Under the pieces are notes generated by a model. That model was not told the DNA's origin, did no database searches, and saw only the letters and a list, made by a program, of their open reading frames with translations. Positions 61,761 to 64,000 of a stretch of DNA of 64,000 nucleotides are shown here, in pieces (position 1 is the first letter of the stretch; each line of letters starts with the position of its first letter). The stretch spans positions 10,767,715 to 10,831,714 of the forward strand of contig CM051029.1 in the NCBI GenBank assembly GCA_027627225.1, given 5' to 3'. Source of the DNA: Congeria kusceri (Eukaryota; Mollusca; Bivalvia; Myida; Dreissenidae). A program made the translations under genes and the position numbers.

Positions 61761-64000
61761 GCGTGGCACAAATGATTTGCTGGAAATTAACTGTTACGTA
61801 ATGAGACAGGGGATCTTTGTTGTGTTGGCAATAGTTTATTATCGGATTGTATTTGTAGAATTATGAATATCCGTATTGAATTGCCGGGATATATATGTAG
61901 AATTATACATCACATTATTGGATTGTTGGGCGTTGTATGTAAAATCATGCATTACCTTATTGTAGTGTCGGATGATATATTATACATACGTGAATTGATA
62001 TATAGGCTGATATTTGAAGCATTATGTATACCATATGTTATACGTTAATAGAATTGTCGTGTGATATATAAAGTCCACATACTTAATACTTAAATATCGT
62101 TTACATGTATGTATATGAAACATGACGGACAACGTAATTGAAGCATTGGTTGAAACATACAATAACATACAATATCATACACAAGTAAATTGAAATATTG
62201 AGTGATATGTTAAGCATTTCGCATAGCATAATTATATGTTTCGGATAATAAATGAAGTATTATACATAATATCCTAGCTGCGAAACATGTTGTTTATTTT
62301 AATTGTATTATGTTAAAATCATTGAATTGTTTTGATAGTATTTAAAATCGCCGTATTTTGCTGAACCAGATAAAAATGTACAAATAACGTATTGAAGAAT
62401 GGGCCAAATTAATTACACCATTCACATTTAATTTTATTTCAAGTTCCAAAAGCTGATGGCTATGATACGAACATATGCTTACATAACGTATATACCGATA
62501 TTTTAATAACACTCACATATACGCTAGGTTCTTTTAAAATTCAGTAAACAATTGAACGTGTATCATTATATTCGTAAGACGTATTGTCACAATCTCATAA
62601 GATTTCTGTTAAAATCGACGTTCGATCCTAATTTGATAGAACATAACTACAGTGGGGTTAGGGATTTTGTTCCGCAAATTAGGGCTGACTAAGGGATTAA
62701 TTTGGATGCCGATGTTTTATGGATTAATCTCTAAGATTATTCAGCGAGTTTTTAGAGGTTGTTTGGATTTGTAGGGGCTATTAAGGATTATTAAAGATGC
62801 TAGAGTACTGCGAATGCGTAGGTGAGAAAAGGTGGGGCTAACGAAGGATGACTTAGTACTGAGCATGCGAAGGGCTGAAAGGGCGGGGGTTTATAGATTG
62901 GACAACGGTTGACTGGGCGTGGTTTATTTATGTGCGCAATCCATAACCAATGCAGTTCATTGCGTTGAACGATAACCCCGCCCACTAATCATGCCATTTC
63001 AATCATATTAAATTTATGTGACAATAGGCTTAATAAAATATTATTGATATTTATAATTAACATACAATATGTTGTTATTGATTGGCCCAACTGTATTATC
63101 AAGCCATTGATTAAATGTATAAAAACAACATTGTTATTCCCCAAGATTCATGTTTATTCTATTTTTATTTTAAGATAATATTTATTTTTTGATGATTTAA
63201 GTTTCGATGACTGTTCAGCAATTATGTTTTTTAATAATAATTAATACTCACAAAAATATTAAAATAGCTTTAAATTTCAAGACTTAACACATTAATTAAT
63301 GTATTTTAAGACAAAAATAGCTGAATTAATTACAAATTAAATATTAAAAATCAATAAAATCTTATTAAAACATATTAAATATCATTAAGAGCATTACTAA
63401 ATACACCCCTGCACTTTACATAATTAATTCACACATATGTTGTATCTAATAAGTTGAATTTATATTATACAAACATGAGTAATTAGATTATTATTTTTAA
63501 ATATGAATTTTACAGCCACTATTTTTTAACAAGGGCTTTAAGTAGCAAAATAATTCAAATACGAAGACATATTTAAAACCACCCGACAATACAAATATAA
63601 AATTTTATTTAAAATGGTTAAAATAATGAAAAATACACTGAGTAAAACCTGCGGTATTTGTTGTTCGAATCGAGAAATTAGTGTTTCTGATATATTAAAA
63701 CTGATTTATGTGACAACATTGAAGACAGTCAGCATTCGTTACAATACTTTATCACGTTGCTGTGTAAAACTCTGTGCTGATATTCTATATACTGTGTAAA
63801 ACGTTTAGACACATGTATGCCCGCTTGCATTGTTATCAGGGATGTTACTGTGTGCACAAATGTCGCCTGCCATTTACTTTCCCGAACAACCTTTTTTGAT
63901 TAATGCCGCTACTTTAAACGATGGTGCGCAATTCACACAGATACTAATCGATGCAATTTTTGATAAGCAAGCCTAGACAGAGTTATCGATATATTCATTT
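61761..64000. other. 3' flank of the IgSF gene; no further gene seen
   Basis: Degenerate ~45-nt repeats with 'gaattgtcgtgtgatatata'-like text occur at about 61860-62240. A polyadenylation signal candidate AATAAA lies at 62247-62252. At 62650-62990 GC rises and 'gggcgtgg'/'aaccccgccc' words in opposite orientation plus an accaat box could be a promoter or MITE. The 61-codon frame at 63614-63799 has no recognisable content. Confidence 0.4.

Overview
This is a eukaryotic, AT-rich, repeat-dense genomic window, almost certainly from an animal. Introns are GT-AG, there is a multi-exon immunoglobulin-superfamily (IgSF) receptor gene, and metazoan LINE and pogo/Tigger-type transposon relics are present. 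The interspersed repeats at 1-590 and 49836-50465 resemble families I recall from bivalve mollusc genomes, so a bivalve is the most likely source (inference from memory, no search run). There are no bacterial genes, operons, rRNA genes or CRISPR arrays.

The main gene is on the + strand. A signal-peptide exon at 20743-20824 ends in phase 1. Fourteen further exons at 51866-61760 encode, in order, nine Ig-like domains (one exon each, every exon flanked by phase-1 introns), one fibronectin-III domain, a transmembrane exon and a three-exon cytoplasmic tail. The last tail exon carries two YxxL motifs seven residues apart, which is an ITAM-like layout, and ends in a YVNM motif. If exon 1 belongs to this gene, intron 1 is about 31 kb. 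The second Ig exon contains an in-frame TGA, so this allele is either broken or skips that exon, which would keep the frame.

A second copy of the last two tail exons lies on the - strand at 17592-18050. It conserves the ITAM-like spacing and the terminal YVNM, but I could not find its transmembrane, FN3 or Ig exons. It is an orphan tail, a truncated paralog or a gene with distant exons.

Layout: 1-590 interspersed repeat; 2836-3245 34-bp minisatellite; 4242-7195 two inverted copies of an unrecognised ~1.4 kb TIR element with a small conserved ORF (third copy 35361-36792); 7338-8800 a tetranucleotide tract with 308 perfect GTCA units; 9925-10500 ~200-bp repeats; 12198-12637 65-bp minisatellite; 17592-18050 paralogous tail exons; 20743-20824 exon 1; 20825-51865 putative intron 1; 51866-61760 remaining exons; 61761-64000 3' flank. 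Putative intron 1 holds large ACT/AGT arrays, a degraded LINE with CCHC, endonuclease and RT parts (27765-31096), two more LINE 3' fragments, a TIR element with a tRNA-like core, several foldback repeats and a decayed Tigger-like transposase.

The (ACT)n array begins about 0.8 kb after exon 1. Complementary (AGT)n arrays lie at 45.8-46.4 kb and end about 0.3 kb before exon 2. In a pre-mRNA these could pair and loop out the intron.
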